Source: Zanthoxylum bungeanum
Lineage: Eukaryota; Streptophyta; Magnoliopsida; Sapindales; Rutaceae
Assembly (NCBI GenBank): GCA_019454045.1
Contig: SKCR01037621.1
Coordinates: forward strand, 1 to 64,000
DNA length: 64,000 bases
Reading direction: 5' to 3'
The notes under the pieces are model-generated. The model searched no databases, was not told where the DNA came from, and saw only the letters and a list, made by a program, of their open reading frames with translations. Position 1 is the first letter of the stretch. Every line of letters begins with the position of its first letter. The position numbers and the translations under genes are program-made. This document shows, one piece after another, positions 49,418-61,474 of the stretch.

Positions 49418-51277
49418 TGTTGGGTTTTTATTAAGTCCCAAGATCGATTTCAAGCATAGAAATAATGTGCAAATACAACAATGAAGAACGGAGGAATCAT
49501 ACTTACATTGATCGGATTTGGCGATGCGAGGAACTACAAAATCTTCAAGCTTTGGCTCCTTGAACTCTCGGCTTTCTTCAAAATTTTGAGCTCCATTTTC
49601 GGTCCTTCAAGCTCCAAGCTTGGTGTGTGTATTCCATGCCCACGGGTGGGTTTCCCTATCACCGTCGCAAGACCCCGAATGTGTGCTACCACTCTTGAAA
49701 TTTTGCCATAAAATTTCCTATGATTCACCTTCATCTCACGGCAATTGCAGTAAAAATGAAGAAGAAAATGGCCCAAGGCCGAGAGAGGTAGAGAGGAGAG
49801 AATGAGAGAATGTGTTGTGTTATTGATTTCTAAAATCAATTATGCATATACCAAAAATCAAAAGTTGGTATTAGTCATTCCAAGAATGACAAAGAGTGCC
49901 AAAAAAGCAACCACCAACTTCTATCACTTTAAAGTAACCAAGTTGACTAGTTGATGTGACTTGTGGGCCGCACTTGAATTCAAAATGCGAGTGCGCCCGC
50001 AAACACTCCCGGGCTCGGGTTCGCTAATTCCGAACTAACGAATTTTCCGTTGCGACGTAATTAAATCAAATTTAATTAAATAATAATGCCTAGCAAAATT
50101 ACTATTCATGTCGCTAACGAATTTATTCTAAATTAACTCGTTCGCCCGAATTAAAATCTAATTTTAATTCCGCGTCAAAATCCAATTTCGTATAATATAT
50201 CGAATATATTATTTTATTGATTTATTCCAAATTAATCGTTCTCTCTCTTTAATTAATATTTTATCCCAAACGACCCATGAGATCCCCGGATATGTTGGTA
50301 GTAAATCCGGTCGTCAGACTATCCGAACATGTATGTACCTAGTACTACGTTTTTACCGATTTACAAGACATGGTTGGCTTCTAGCAAAGCACCGTGCCTA
50401 CCCAATTCTCTAGAAATATTCTTACTCGAATATGTGATCTATATCAGGCGTAGTATACGTAGTATTGCGTATTTCGATCCAGCATCGGATGTCACGTGCA
50501 AGGCCTGGGGCAGGAATCGTGTTTGCCCCGTACGAAGCACATATCGGATTTCTGGTAACTAGTCTCTATAATCTGATAAACATGACCTAGTCATAATATC
50601 CCGATAGCTGCAACACATAAGAGCACCAGTTCTGTATCCTAGGTGATCATCATCTCCACTATGACTGGAGTGATACTTCCATCTCGACATCACACCCAAT
50701 ACACTACGATTCTCAATATACCCAGAAGAGGCGTACACAGAACCTGTTAAAGCCCTGGACGACCAAAACCAAAGTATATTGATTGTCGCAAGTATTAGCG
50801 GTGCAAGTCTCAGGTTAAAACCAAATACACATACCCTGATTCGGACTTCCATACACACATAGTCATACTACCAATGGAATTCCGAGGGGTCTATCCAGAG
50901 TGAAACTGTTTTCCGTACCATCGGTAAACACAACCTCCTATTACACTTGCATGAGTATCCTATACCCAAATATATGAGAACTATGCCGTTATGCTCCCAC
51001 AACGCGCACAAGTGTAATACTAGTCTTTTACGCATTATCGATGTCCAATCTCGATAATACTCTGACTAGGGATATTTAATGATTAAACCTTTATGGATTG
51101 ATACTGTCTCATATCATCTCAATCCGGAACTAATCATATGGACCTTCTATCATTTATACATCTTGGTAATCTAATTACAAATGATAAAAGGGCAATTTCC
51201 TTTGTCACATAGTTAATTTGTACAAAAACACCATGATCTGTATAAATAGTGATGCTATGGGCCATAATTGTCCAACA
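49418..51277 (-). repeat. Copia2 5' LTR, internally deleted
   Basis: Matches 43085-45036 but lacks a segment of roughly 100 bp near 50267, where TTTTATCCCA runs straight into AACGACCCATGAG. Confidence 0.9.
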
Positions 51278-51282
51278 TTCCA

Positions 51283-52284
51283 GACTTTCCACCTGTGGTG
51301 TCGATTTGAAACGAAATGGTCTGTCAATATAGTTGATATATTCTAGAATTTCAGCATCTAGCTCGCTGTCAGTCATATTGGTGATGAAATCTTCAAGTTT
51401 ATCCATGGGAAGTGGCATTGCATCAGTATCCTGGATGATACTATCTACAACATCAATTCTGAAACATTTCTCCTCCTTTCATCACTCGGGAATTTCATAG
51501 CTTTGAAAACATTGAAGGTAACTTCTTGGTCCTGCACTTTCATGGTTAGTTCTCATTTTTGTACATCAATAACAATTTGTCCAATAGCCAAGAATGGTCT
51601 CCCCAAGATGATATGTATATCTTTGTCTTCTTCCATGTCAAGGATAATGAAATCTACTGGGAGAATAAGTTTGTCGACTTTGACCAGCACATCCTCAACT
51701 ACGCCTCTGGGAAATGCAAGCATTCGATCAGCAAGTTGCAGAGAGACTGAGGTGGGCATTGCTTATCAAATTTGTAGTTTCTAGTAAATTGAAAAAGGCA
51801 TCAAATTAACACTTACACCTAAATCACACAAAGCTTTACCGATGTAATGTTCTCCAATGGTGCATGGGACAGTGAAACTGTCACGATCTTTCAACTTTGG
51901 GGGAATTTTCCTCTGAATGATGGCGATGCATTCTTCTGTCAATCCTACTGTCTCGTAGTCTCTCAATCGCCACTTTTGTGAAAGAATGTCTTTCATGAAT
52001 TTGACATAGCTGGACATTTCTTCCAACGCTTCTGCAAATGGAATATTGATATGCAGCTTTTTGAATACTTCCAAGAATTGAGCAAACTGCTTGTCCAGTT
52101 TTTTTTTCTGGAGACGTTGTGGAAAAGGTGGAGGTAGAGTGATTCTTTCTTGATCTTCTTCCTTTGCTTCTTTTTCCTCTATCTGTGGAACTGCATCTTT
52201 TGGAAATTCTTCAATGGATGCCTTGATTCCAACATCTTTATTGATTTCAGTACCGCTTTTCAAAGTAATGGCTTGATATTGCAC
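51283..52284 (-). pseudogene. Y protease region
   Basis: The minus strand shows the Athila protease domain. The active-site segment is CDLGVSVNLMPFSI at the end of the 51781-52284 frame, followed after a frameshift by VSLQLADRMLAFPRGVVEDV and DKDIHIILGRPFLA (51553-51759). An acidic linker (MTDSELDAEILEYI, 51350-51418) leads toward RT, and it stops at the Copia2 insertion. Retroviral-type aspartic protease; D-L-G replaces the usual D-T/S-G, as is normal for Athila. Confidence 0.88.
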
Positions 52285-53580
52285 CTTCCATCGGTTCCTT
52301 GGATTTGGTTCTGTGTTGCTAGGAAGGTTACCTGGCGGTTTGTAACTCTGAGCATTGGCCAGTTATCCAATTTGATTTTCCAGTGCTTTAATGGAAGCTG
52401 ATTGGCTCTGAAATATAGCATCATATTTTTTTTAACTGAGCTAACACTTTCGCTATTCCCGGTTATTTGTCATGCTCCTGGCCTTTGTTCTGCTGTCGGA
52501 ATCTGGGTGGTGGGTAGTTTTTTTTCCCTGAATTGTTATTCCATGAAAAATTGGGATGATTCCTGCACCCTGGGTTGTAGGTGTTGGAATATAGATTGTT
52601 CCACTGTCTGTTAAAATTGTTGACATAATTCATCGTCTATTCTTGTTGGTTTGGCTCTGGTACTCCTCTAAATGGTGAACTTGTGGATCCAATATTGCCT
52701 TGCGTGCTGAGAGTTTCCATGAAATTGCATATCTAATCCAGCTTGGCATTTACTACAGTGTTGGCTCCATCTTCATAAATTCCAGTAATTTTTTGGATCG
52801 TGCTCCTTTTTGTTGGCCACAATGAATTGTTGTTGGCCATTTCTTCAATTAGGTCCTAGGCTTGATCTTCTCCTTTTGCCATTAAAACCCATCCAGCAGC
52901 AGCTTCAATTGTGGTTTTCATTATTCGAGAAAGTCCAATATAAAATGTTTGGACTTGTAGCCATTTTGCAATCTCATGGTGATGACATTTTTGGAGCAAA
53001 TCCTTGTACCTTTCCCAAGCTTCGCAAAGGGATTCTAAGTCATGTTGCACAAAGGATGTGATGTCATTCCCCAGCTTTGCAGTTCTGGCTGGTGGAAAGT
53101 ACTTTGCAAGGAATTTGGTGGCTAGAGTGTTCCAAGTTATGATGGAACCTATTGGTAATGAATGTAGCCAAGCTTTAGCTCTGTCTTTCAAGGAATATGG
53201 GAAAACACGGAGTCTCATTACTTCTTCAGCTGCTCGGTTGAAATTGAAAGTGCCGCAAACTTCCAGGAAGTTGCTGATGTGGGCATTAGGATCTTCAGTT
53301 GCATTCCCCCCAACCGAACTGACTATTGAATCATCTGAATGCATGTTTTGATGTCACACGCATTTACTAGCAAATGAGGAAGTACAATACAGGAAATGAA
53401 GCCGTCAACCACCAGAATAGTTATGTCTCGAATGGGAATTGGTAGTGCAACTTCCAAAGGTTCAGGTTCCGTGTTGATGATTGCTTCTTGGCCTTCTGGC
53501 ATTTCCCTTCTCAATTATCTGATGGTTCTTTCAATCTCTGGGTTAAGCGGTCGGATTTCAAAGCTTATGGTTCGTCTCAT
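52285..53580 (-). pseudogene. Y gag
   Basis: The probable start codon is at 53580 (MRRTISFEIRPLNPEIERTI), shortly after a conserved TTTCAGGTTCTC. The frame is broken by a stop near codon 22 and by a frameshift near 53340. The capsid-like Retrotrans_gag domain follows at 52856-53344 (ISNFLEVCGTFNF, DRAKAWLHSLPIGSI, FLAKYFPPARTA). The Asn/Pro-rich YNPGCRNHPNFSW segment lies near 52550-52600. It packages element RNA when intact. Confidence 0.9.
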
Positions 53581-53688
53581 GTAGTGTCTGAGAACCTGAA
53601 ACATAGGAAAACAGAAATAATAAGTAAAATCAAATTAGATACAAGTAAATGTATATAACCCCAAAACTAATAGTGAAAGATAAATAAA

Positions 53689-53706
53689 TCTCCGGCAACG
53701 GCGCCA
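53689..53706 (-). other. Y primer-binding site
   Basis: TGGCGCCGTTGCCGGAGA on the minus strand, one mismatch from the Z site, 6 bp from the LTR. Confidence 0.85.
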
Positions 53707-53712
53707 AAAACT

Positions 53713-55627
53713 TGACCGGTGTAATCAAACGCGTATAACGCAAGCGCACGTATCGTTCAAGTAGTATAAAAAGTATCGATCCTATGAGGACTTAAAACCT
53801 AAGCTATTAATTTATGAAGCCAAATTAATACAAGTATCTAATAGGTTGGTTGTTTGATTGGATGATGACTTTAAACTTAAAACAAGAAAATAAAATAGCG
53901 CGAAAGTAGATTGAGGAAAATTCAATATTATTAAACTATCTAGGGTTGTGAATCTTTCCAATATCTTTTAAAGATGAAGTGGTTATCTTACGTTTGTGTA
54001 ATATATCGGTTTATTAACCTGGAACATGAAAATATGCAACAGCATCTTCCGATGGTCAAATACAAATACCCAGTATAACTCAATTAATCATATTCCTATG
54101 TCAACCAAATTACCTGAATTCATTAAGATTAAGTTCCAATTATGGCTACCCCCGCCCGACAAGTATATTCCTATCCTGTAAGGAAATCTATTAAAGGATT
54201 ATATATCCTCAAGGAAGATCGTAGGCTATTGAGTCTAAGGTCTTAAACCTAAAATCCCCTTTCCAAGTTCATTTTAAGTTTACTAGATCAATCTTATTAA
54301 TGGCCAGTTAACAAGAAGCATTAAGACTAAGGCTCAATAAATAAAACTTGATATTTCCCAAACCGTAAAATAACCCTTTATAAACCAGTGATATTGGAAT
54401 TCATCACAACCCCAGATAACCGGTTTAGTTACCATACATATCTAAGGCTAGTAAAAACTTAAATAAAGTAAATGACATAAATTAAATGCTGGAAAGTAAA
54501 TGTTGGAAATTAAATAAAGTAAATGCTGGAAATTAAAAAGGGAAAAGTACAATAAAAGAAAATGTTGGGGTTTAGAGGATCCACTTTTATTATTTCTATT
54601 TTAGATATCTCTCTTATTATAATATATTAACTTTGTGTGATATTACCAACCGACCATATATGTAGTATCCTGATTAAGTCAAATTTATAATTAATTCCAA
54701 CCGACCATACAGGCGGTATCCAGTTTAGTCAGGTTAAAACAATTTCATTAAGTCCAACCGACCATAAAGGCAGTATCCTCATTAAGTCAGGTTTTAAATA
54801 GTTTATATATTATAATTATGGGAGATTAATCTAAATATTAGTAATAAAAGCTTTACATTTCGCCCCAGCAAGGGGGAGTTACCTCCTCATTACCGAAAAG
54901 TAAATAAAGGAAAGTACTATTGCGTAAAAGTAAATGAAATGAAATGCTGAAAAGTAAAGACTGAAAAGTAAATAAAAGAAAGTACTAATGCGAAAATTAA
55001 ATACTGAAAGCTGTAAATAAAAAGGCAAGATACAATCTTCTTAGTATTCTTAAGAAATTCCTTAGAAGAAAGTATGAACTACAAATGAAATTTCGGCCTC
55101 TATTTATAGAAAAATTTTATCTTCACGCGTCGCGACACGCACAACCTTGCACGTCACGACGCCCTTTGATTTACAGCATATGGCTGACAGCTCACGGGAT
55201 GGCGACACGTGGCGTCGACTGAATGATTAACTCAATTATTTGCTCGGCGTCGCGACGCATAAGAGTGTGCGCATCGCGACGCTGACGTCATGCATGACGT
55301 GTTCTGTCGGCAGCATGTGATGGTGACACATGTCCTGGTGCACGTTAGCAGATTCGGCGCACGTTAGCAGATGTCGTATTTTAGTATGGCGTATTTTAGC
55401 AAAACGGCGCATTTTAGCAAAACGACGCATTTTAGCAGGAAATTTACATTTTTGCCCTTTTTGTCCGTTTTCCACTATTTTGGCTCTGAATTGCCTCCAG
55501 AGAGTCCTGTTATTTTATTTATCTACAAAATACCACAAAACACATCAAAATATTCACAAAACTCAAGAAACTATACAAAATATTCAGTTAAAAGAGTGGG
55601 AAATAGTGATCTATTTACCACTCATCA
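53713..55627 (-). repeat. Y 5' LTR
   Basis: TGACCGGTGTAATC...CTCATCA. U3 on the right contains tandem (G/A)CG(G/A)CGCATTTTAGCA-like units at about 55380-55440 and GGCGCACGTTAGCAGA copies. Minus-strand TATA CTATAAATAG near 55101-55110. Three CCGACCATA...GGC(G/A)GTATC copies at about 54645-54780. Confidence 0.9.
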
Positions 55628-57360
55628 GTTATGCAAACGCATGTATCATTCAAGTAGTATAATAATATTGATCCCACAAGGACTTGTTATGCAAACGCAT
55701 GTATCAGTTATACAAAATATTCTATGTTGTTAGTTATTGAAGTTATTTATTTACAGGTATCTAATTGAGGTTGGAAGGAATTGTTCGTTGGTTGAAGATG
55801 ATTTATCTAAATAAATAAAAATACAAAATTTATACAAAGGAAATTAATAATAAAGAAAACATCATGGTTGTGAATCTACCCAATATTACTTTAATGATGA
55901 ATTGATTCTCATATACATGTATAATAAATCAGTTGTTAACCTGGAACACGAAGATATGCAAAAGCCTCTATCGATGGTCAGATGCAAACACCCAAAGTAA
56001 CCCAATTAACTATATGTCTATGTTAATTAAGAAACTCCAAATTCATTAAGATCAAGTTCTAATTATGACTACTCACGCCCGACAGGTACATGTCTATCCT
56101 GGAAGGAAATCTCTAAGGTTAGATCGTAAGCTATTGAATCTAAAACTGAAACCAAAAATCCCTTCGTCAAGTTCATTTTAAGTTTACCACATCAATCTTA
56201 TTGGTGCTCAGGTAACAAGAAACATTAAGCTTAAGATTCAATAAATAGGCCAAATCATCACACATATATAAAGAAAATCAATTATTAAACTTGTTAATAT
56301 TTTGCTTCATCATTTCTCTAGATTAAAAATAAAATACTGGGGTTAAGGGATCCACCTTTAATATTTCAAATCTAGAAATCTCTCTTATTATAATATATAA
56401 TTTTGCATGAATTACCAACAGACTATATAGGCGGCATCCAATTAAGTCAAATTTAATAAAGTCCAACCGAGCATTTAGGTGGTATCCAATTAAGTCAAGA
56501 TTAAGAATAATTTAATTAAGTCCAACCGACCAGAAAGACGGTATCCAAGTAAGTCAGGTTTTAAGATAATTTATATATTATAAAATAAGAGAGATTAATC
56601 TAAATTATCATAATAAAAGTTTCACCATTCCCAACGGAAATTAACAACAAAATATAAAAGAAAGATAAAACAAACAAACTATTATTACTACTAAAAATAA
56701 AAATACATTACTATAAATATATACAAACAATATACAATCCTCAGTTCCTTATTAAGAAAGCTAAGGAATTTATGAAATTTACAAATGAAATCAAGCTCTA
56801 TTTATAGGCAAAATTTTGCCTCCACCAAACATGCCACCAAATCCTCTACAAAATCCTCCACCAAATCCTCATGTTTGGTGGATGTTTGACAATTGTAAAT
56901 TGTCATTTTCCATTTTTTTTCTTATTTTTGATAATGACTTTAATAATTACACATAACACACACTTTAGTTTTTCCATCAATTTCGGTCTTGCAAACTGTG
57001 AACATCAAAGTTGTAGATCTTTGAGTCTTCTTTCATCTGAAACTTGAATCACCCAAATCTGATATCGGAGTAAAACGTTATGGCCAAAATACGAAAATTG
57101 CGCAAAGTTGAAATTTCCGAAATTATAATTCGTTAGAACGCCATTTCATGTTTCCAACCTACAAAATCCATATGTCAAGTCCAGTTTTTGCCCTTCTTTG
57201 TTCCACATTTCGTCCTGATTAATTCCATTGAGTCAAGATTTTATTTTATCTGTAAAATAAAAAATAAACAAAAACACATCAAAACGTTCATAAAACTCGA
57301 GAAACTCACAAAATATCAAGTTAAAGGGGCAGTAAATATTGATATATTTTCTGCTCATCA
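55628..57360 (-). repeat. X 5' LTR, main part
   Basis: Resumes after Y with GTTATGCAAACGCATGTATC and ends GCTCATCA at 57360. GTTATGCAAACGCATGTATC occurs again about 55685-55705, a local duplication. TATA (CTATAAATAG, minus strand) near 56804-56813. Collinear with 14135-15561 from 55957 on. Confidence 0.8.
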
Positions 57361-59212
57361 GCAGCGCCGCGACTCTGACCCCTCAGCGTCACGACACCGA
57401 GCATCAGACCTGTGATATGAGCGTCGTGAATCCCACCGTTCTGTGTCGCGATGCCGAGACATTCAACTCTCGTACTTGGGGGCATCGCGACGCCCAAGCT
57501 CCCGTATCGCGATGCGCAGAGCTAAGAACACTGAAACTTTATTTTCTCCGTCTCGGAGTTTTCGAACTCCATTTTGGTGCCTGTTTTGTCCTACGGACTC
57601 GAAACCGAATGTAGTTTTACATAAAATATTTTAAAATACACACATGATAAATATTGACGGGTTAGACCCACTTCCGCTGCACGGGACACCGATCTGATCC
57701 TAAGGGCTCCAAATATGCCCCAACAGGAGGTGCTTAGCACCTCTTGCTATAAATAGAGGTGCTCATCACCTCATTTTCTTCAGCATCCTTCATAGGTTTC
57801 TCTCTGAAATTTTGTGAAGGGTTTCAGCTCTTATATGTTTTATTTTCTTAAAATTTCTTGTAATTTCATTTTCTTTCAGCTCTTATATGTTTCAAGGAAT
57901 GAATACATACACTCAAGAAGAAATTGATGGGATGCGAAGTGAATGGGCAGAATTTGTAGCATAAGAGATATGAAATTTAAATTTGTTGATATTTTTTTGG
58001 TTTATTTTTTAAAACTCAACTACTTTGTTCAAGTGATTTTTTAAGGCTTATGATTTCAATGAGGATGAAAACAAAAAAACTGTATGGACAAATTCAAATT
58101 CATAAATATTTTTATTGAATGAATTTTATGTTTTATCATATTGTGTTCTAATGATTTTTATGATGAATCATTTAAATTTGCAATAAAAAAAAACATGAAT
58201 TTTATGACATCGGTTGACAAAACATTTAAAAACGGTTATGATATAATAAAAATTTATTTATTTTTTTACTTAAAGACAATATTTTGTATAAGCGATTTCT
58301 ATTTAAATAGATATGAAGTCGGTTTTAATCAATCCGATTTCATTTCACAAATATAAAGACATCGAAAATTAATAAAAATACCGATTTCTATGACAATTCG
58401 AAAGACATCGCTTTTATGAATAACCGATGTCTTTCGAAACTTTCTAACATCAATTATTAAATGATCTAAAAAAGGAAAGATTTAACAACACCTGAATAGA
58501 AAACACTTTTGAAACCGATGTCTAAACTAATAGACATCGTTTAAAAACCGAATTCTTTATGCCTTATTCTGAAATTTTGTGAAGGGTTTCAGCTCTTATA
58601 TGTTTTATTTTCTTAAAACTTTCTTGTAATTTCATTTTCTTTCAGTAATAAAATTATGAGTGTTTTTATTCAAATCATGAGTGGCTAATTTCATCTTGCT
58701 GGGATAAAGGGTGAAGTTTTTAATATAAAAATATATATATAAATCTTATTTATATTATAATATATAAATTATAATCTAATGATTAATATTTAATTAAAAT
58801 CTGGATTAATTATTCTCTAAACTTTTTACCGCCTATATGGTTGGTTTTATTTATTTGGCATAATTGAGTGACTGGACTTGTTATAGACAAATATTATCAC
58901 CGTCTTTATGGCTAGTTTTATTTTTTTGGCATAATTAATTCCTAAAATAAATTAACTAGGTAATAATGACAATTTATATATTATAAAAAGTAAAATTTCT
59001 CTAAACTTGAAATATTAAAAGTGGATCCTCTAGCCCCAACATTTATTTTATTATTGCAATCTAATTTAAAATTTTCAATCACTTCAAACAATTCACTTTT
59101 TTTTTTATTCAAATTATTATTCTATTTTACTAAATATATTCCATATAGATCGACCAAGGACTTATCGAGTTATTTTATTACTTCGACACTTTTATACTTA
59201 GGAGAAAAGAAC
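57361..59212 (+). repeat. LTR remnant W2 (Athila-like, plus orientation) hosting X
   Basis: U3-like part with GTGTCGCGATGCC and GCATCGCGACGCCC (57440-57500), TATA CTATAAATAG at 57747-57756, then R/U5 features shared with W1. The 3' end (GATCGACCAAGGACTT...CGACACTTTTATACTTAGGAG) lies near 59150-59205. An insertion with CACTA-like motifs interrupts it at about 57887-58566. X inserted at its left end. Confidence 0.6.
57887..58566. mobile_element. CACTA-like insertion in W2
   Basis: Contains repeated ACATCG/CGATGT subterminal-type motifs, including the inverted pairs CGAAAGACATCG...CGATGTCTTTCG (about 58402-58438) and ACCGATGTCTA...TAGACATCG (about 58515-58548). These are typical of plant En/Spm subterminal regions. 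It is bordered by a direct duplication of about 75 bp (57803-57880 and 58569-58646). A short frame MNTYTQEEIDGMRSEWAEFV at its left end might be a transposase tail; not proven. Confidence 0.45.
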
Positions 59213-59754
59213 CCCTAATTTATAATAATAAAGATATAAATATATAATTATTAGACATTATATTTATTTTTATAATTATAAGATATTATAAAAAAATTAT
59301 ATCTTTATTTGTATATAATAAAATTATAAAATTATAATTATTAAACATTATATTAAACTCATCAACATCTCCAATTAATTAATTAATTATTTAAGCATAC
59401 ACATAATTAATTAATTAATGATAAAAATAAACTAATCTTACTCACATATATGCATCATAATTAACTAATAACAAATTAATGAACTAATAACAAATTAATG
59501 AACTAACACAATGTATATAATAAAAATAGTTACAAAAAATTAAAACCCTAATTTTTGAGAGAGATTAAACTTAAATTAATTAAGTGAGAGTGATTCAAAT
59601 ATAAGGAAAAATAAAGAGTTATGTTTTAATAAAAGATGGAATAAAAATTACCTTATGAAAAATTGGAGTTTTGTTGATGATTTGTAGGAAAATTGTGAGT
59701 AAAAATTGCAGAGAAGAGAAAGAGTAGAGGAGAAAGATGAGTCGGTGGTTTTGG
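59213..59754. other. AT-rich spacer
   Basis: No gene or known repeat seen. Direct repeats of TTAATTAATTAAT and AACAAATTAATGAACTAA occur at 59375-59505. Confidence 0.5.
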
Positions 59755-60125
59755 GATTTTAAAAACCCTTTAGCGTCGAAGATTGAAATTTCGACGCTAA
59801 ATGTTAAGCTTTCAACGTCGAAATATATTTTCGACATTGAAGGTAATGGGATTGTCGGTGGGGTTGTCAGAATCTTTTAGCGTCAAAACTAATATCGACG
59901 TAAAATGTATGACTTTTAACATCGATATTATAGTTCGATGCAAAAGGTAAAAGTTTTTAGCTACGAAAAATTTTTTTGATGCTAAAGAAGTATTATTTGC
60001 GTCAAAATTTTTTTCTATGCAAATTAACTAGCCATTCAGCGTCCAATATTGAATTTCGACGCAAAAAAAACTTCTATTTAGCATTGAATAAAGTTTCAAC
60101 GCCAAAAGTAACATTTCTTGTATTG
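59755..60125. mobile_element. end of a CACTA-like element with TTTAGCGTCGAAA subterminal repeats
   Basis: Multiple TAGCGTCGAA / TTCGACGCTA copies in both orientations. The first pair (59770-59800) forms a hairpin. The right border, ACATTTCTTGTATTGAG, is the complement of a CACTA-type terminus (CACTACAAGAAAT) with two changes. The matching left end was not identified. Confidence 0.55.
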
Positions 60126-60771
60126 AGTTAATGTGTTATAAAAACATTGTAACTTGGGAATTTGAATCAAAATAGAAAAGTAACTGTTGATATTGTTGGA
60201 ATTGTTGTAAACTTATATATATTTGTAAAATACTATACTGTTGTGAACATAAATATTTGGAATTGTTGGTTATTTTAGAGCTATATTGTTTTGTGTGATT
60301 AGATTGTCGGCTATTTTGGAATTATGGCGGTTGTTAATATATTTACTTTAAATTATTCTTTTGCAGAAAATAAGTTAATAGAACGGTGTGTGGTGTATAT
60401 TAAATAAATCAGTAATGAAGTGACTACTTTTGTATTGAATTGCCTAATGAATGAACTTTTATAAGAATTTCGATAGTCATTTTGACTTGGTTCATGTAAA
60501 AACGTTAAGTTTGTTAATGTGTTTTGTAAAACATATTTGAGATCTTTCATTACAACTCATACTTTCTATGTTAAGTTTGAGATTTTCTATATGTTGTTTT
60601 AATTGTATTAATGTAAATTTTCAGATTGTGTAAAACGGGGAAAAAACAAATATTTAATTAATATTTGTACAAAAATAAAAAATAAAAAATAAAAAATAGG
60701 GCCTTATGATATGATAGTAATATAATTTACTGATAATAAATATGATCAATAGTAACATAAACTTGTGATAT
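60126..60771. other. AT-rich intergenic region
   Basis: No gene seen. Contains an AAATAAA-type microsatellite (about 60673-60700). Confidence 0.5.
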
Positions 60772-60774
60772 TTA

Positions 60775-60961
60775 GGCACCATTTGGTGTAGAGTTTAGTA
60801 TACACTACATTAAACACATATTTAACGCTCATTTACAGTTAATTTATATTATAATAAAATATGAGATTATTTTTCCACACTAGCTTATACTGTTATCTTT
60901 TGTTCCACAATTTCTTAGATATCTTATACTCTCAGTGCAATATTCTATACCAAACTCGGTC
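60775..60961. mobile_element. Tourist-like MITE, about 187 bp
   Basis: Left end GGCACCATTTGGTGTAGAG and right end (complement) GACCGAGTTTGGTATAGAA share 12 of 19 positions, including the TTTGGT core. It is flanked by TTA at 60772-60774 and 60962-60964, the target duplication of PIF/Harbinger-type elements. No coding capacity. Confidence 0.5.
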
Positions 60962-61124
60962 TTAAAATATTATCAATATGATAGTGCTATCATCGTGTTA
61001 GTATATTAGTGATGTATTCATGTCAATATGCTAGTGATATTATAATGTCAATAAGTTTTTAATATTATCGTGTCGGAATGTTTCTAATATTTTAGTGTCA
61101 TTATTGTAATGAAATAATTTTTGA

Positions 61125-61199
61125 TTTGACGATTACCGACACTAATAACAAGTGTCAGATATTAAAATAATGTTAATAAAGCCCATTTTTTTGTGTTGG
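61125..61199. repeat. CACTA-like terminus fragment
   Basis: ACCGACACTAATAACAAGTGTC is an inverted subterminal motif, followed by AAAGCCCATTTTTTTGTGTTGGGTG, whose complement resembles a CACTA end (CAC.ACAAAAAAATGGGCTTT). No partner end found. Confidence 0.35.
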
Positions 61200-61474
61200 G
61201 TGAAAAAGTAAAAAATGTTGGCTAAGAAAATTATATGACTTGTACAATAAAACAGTTTACCTTTGTGGATAATAACAATTAACAAACACAGTTGAGGTTC
61301 TCCCATTTCTTTCCATAAACAAAACTTTACATATTACAAATTTTTAACAACAAATTTAAGACATTACTTAATACATAAAATCCAAAATAACAGAATTATT
61401 ATATCATATTTTTTTACATGAAAACTTATAACACATTTAATATGACAGATAATAGACACAAAGCAAAGACATGA

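Larger units (their letters stand above)
43085..51277 (-). mobile_element. Copia2: second Ty1-copia element nested in Y pol
   Basis: LTRs 43085-45036 and 49418-51277, flanked by TTCCA at 43080-43084 and 51278-51282 (perfect). Same family, orientation and primer-binding site as Copia1. The interior is shorter: close to the polypurine side, sequence jumps from the RNase H end (CAGCTGCTAACAT near 45290) to a point matching 35740 in Copia1, so RT and most of RNase H are deleted. It separates Y protease from Y RT. Confidence 0.92.
18277..55627 (-). mobile_element. element Y: Athila-like retrotransposon with gag-pol remnants and a captured LOG
   Basis: Two LTRs (18277-20135 and 53713-55627) begin TGACCGG and end CTCATCA, flanked by ATTAT (18272-18276) and GTTAT (55628-55632), a target duplication with one mismatch inside the X LTR. 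Minus-strand order after the primer-binding site: gag, protease, RT, RNase H, integrase, a short unknown ORF, a LOG-like gene, 3' untranslated region, 3' LTR. Removing Copia1 and Copia2 leaves about 11.4 kb, normal for Athila. Every coding part carries stops or frameshifts. Confidence 0.88.
14135..57360 (-). mobile_element. element X: Athila-like non-autonomous retrotransposon, split by Y
   Basis: X consists of a truncated 3' LTR (14135-15561), a short interior (15562-18251) with a gag-like remnant and a primer-binding site, and a 5' LTR split into 18252-18276 and 55628-57360 by Y. The interior has no RT or integrase. Orientation is fixed by the primer-binding site at 18228-18245 next to the start of the right-hand LTR, and by a purine tract (GTTAGGTTTTGAGGTG read on the minus strand) next to 15561. 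The left LTR is missing roughly its first 330 bp, so no target duplication for X is recoverable. Confidence 0.75.

Noticed and set aside
52150..53351. Plus-strand frames across the Y gag/protease region
   Set aside because: Shadows of the minus-strand gag-protease coding sequence.
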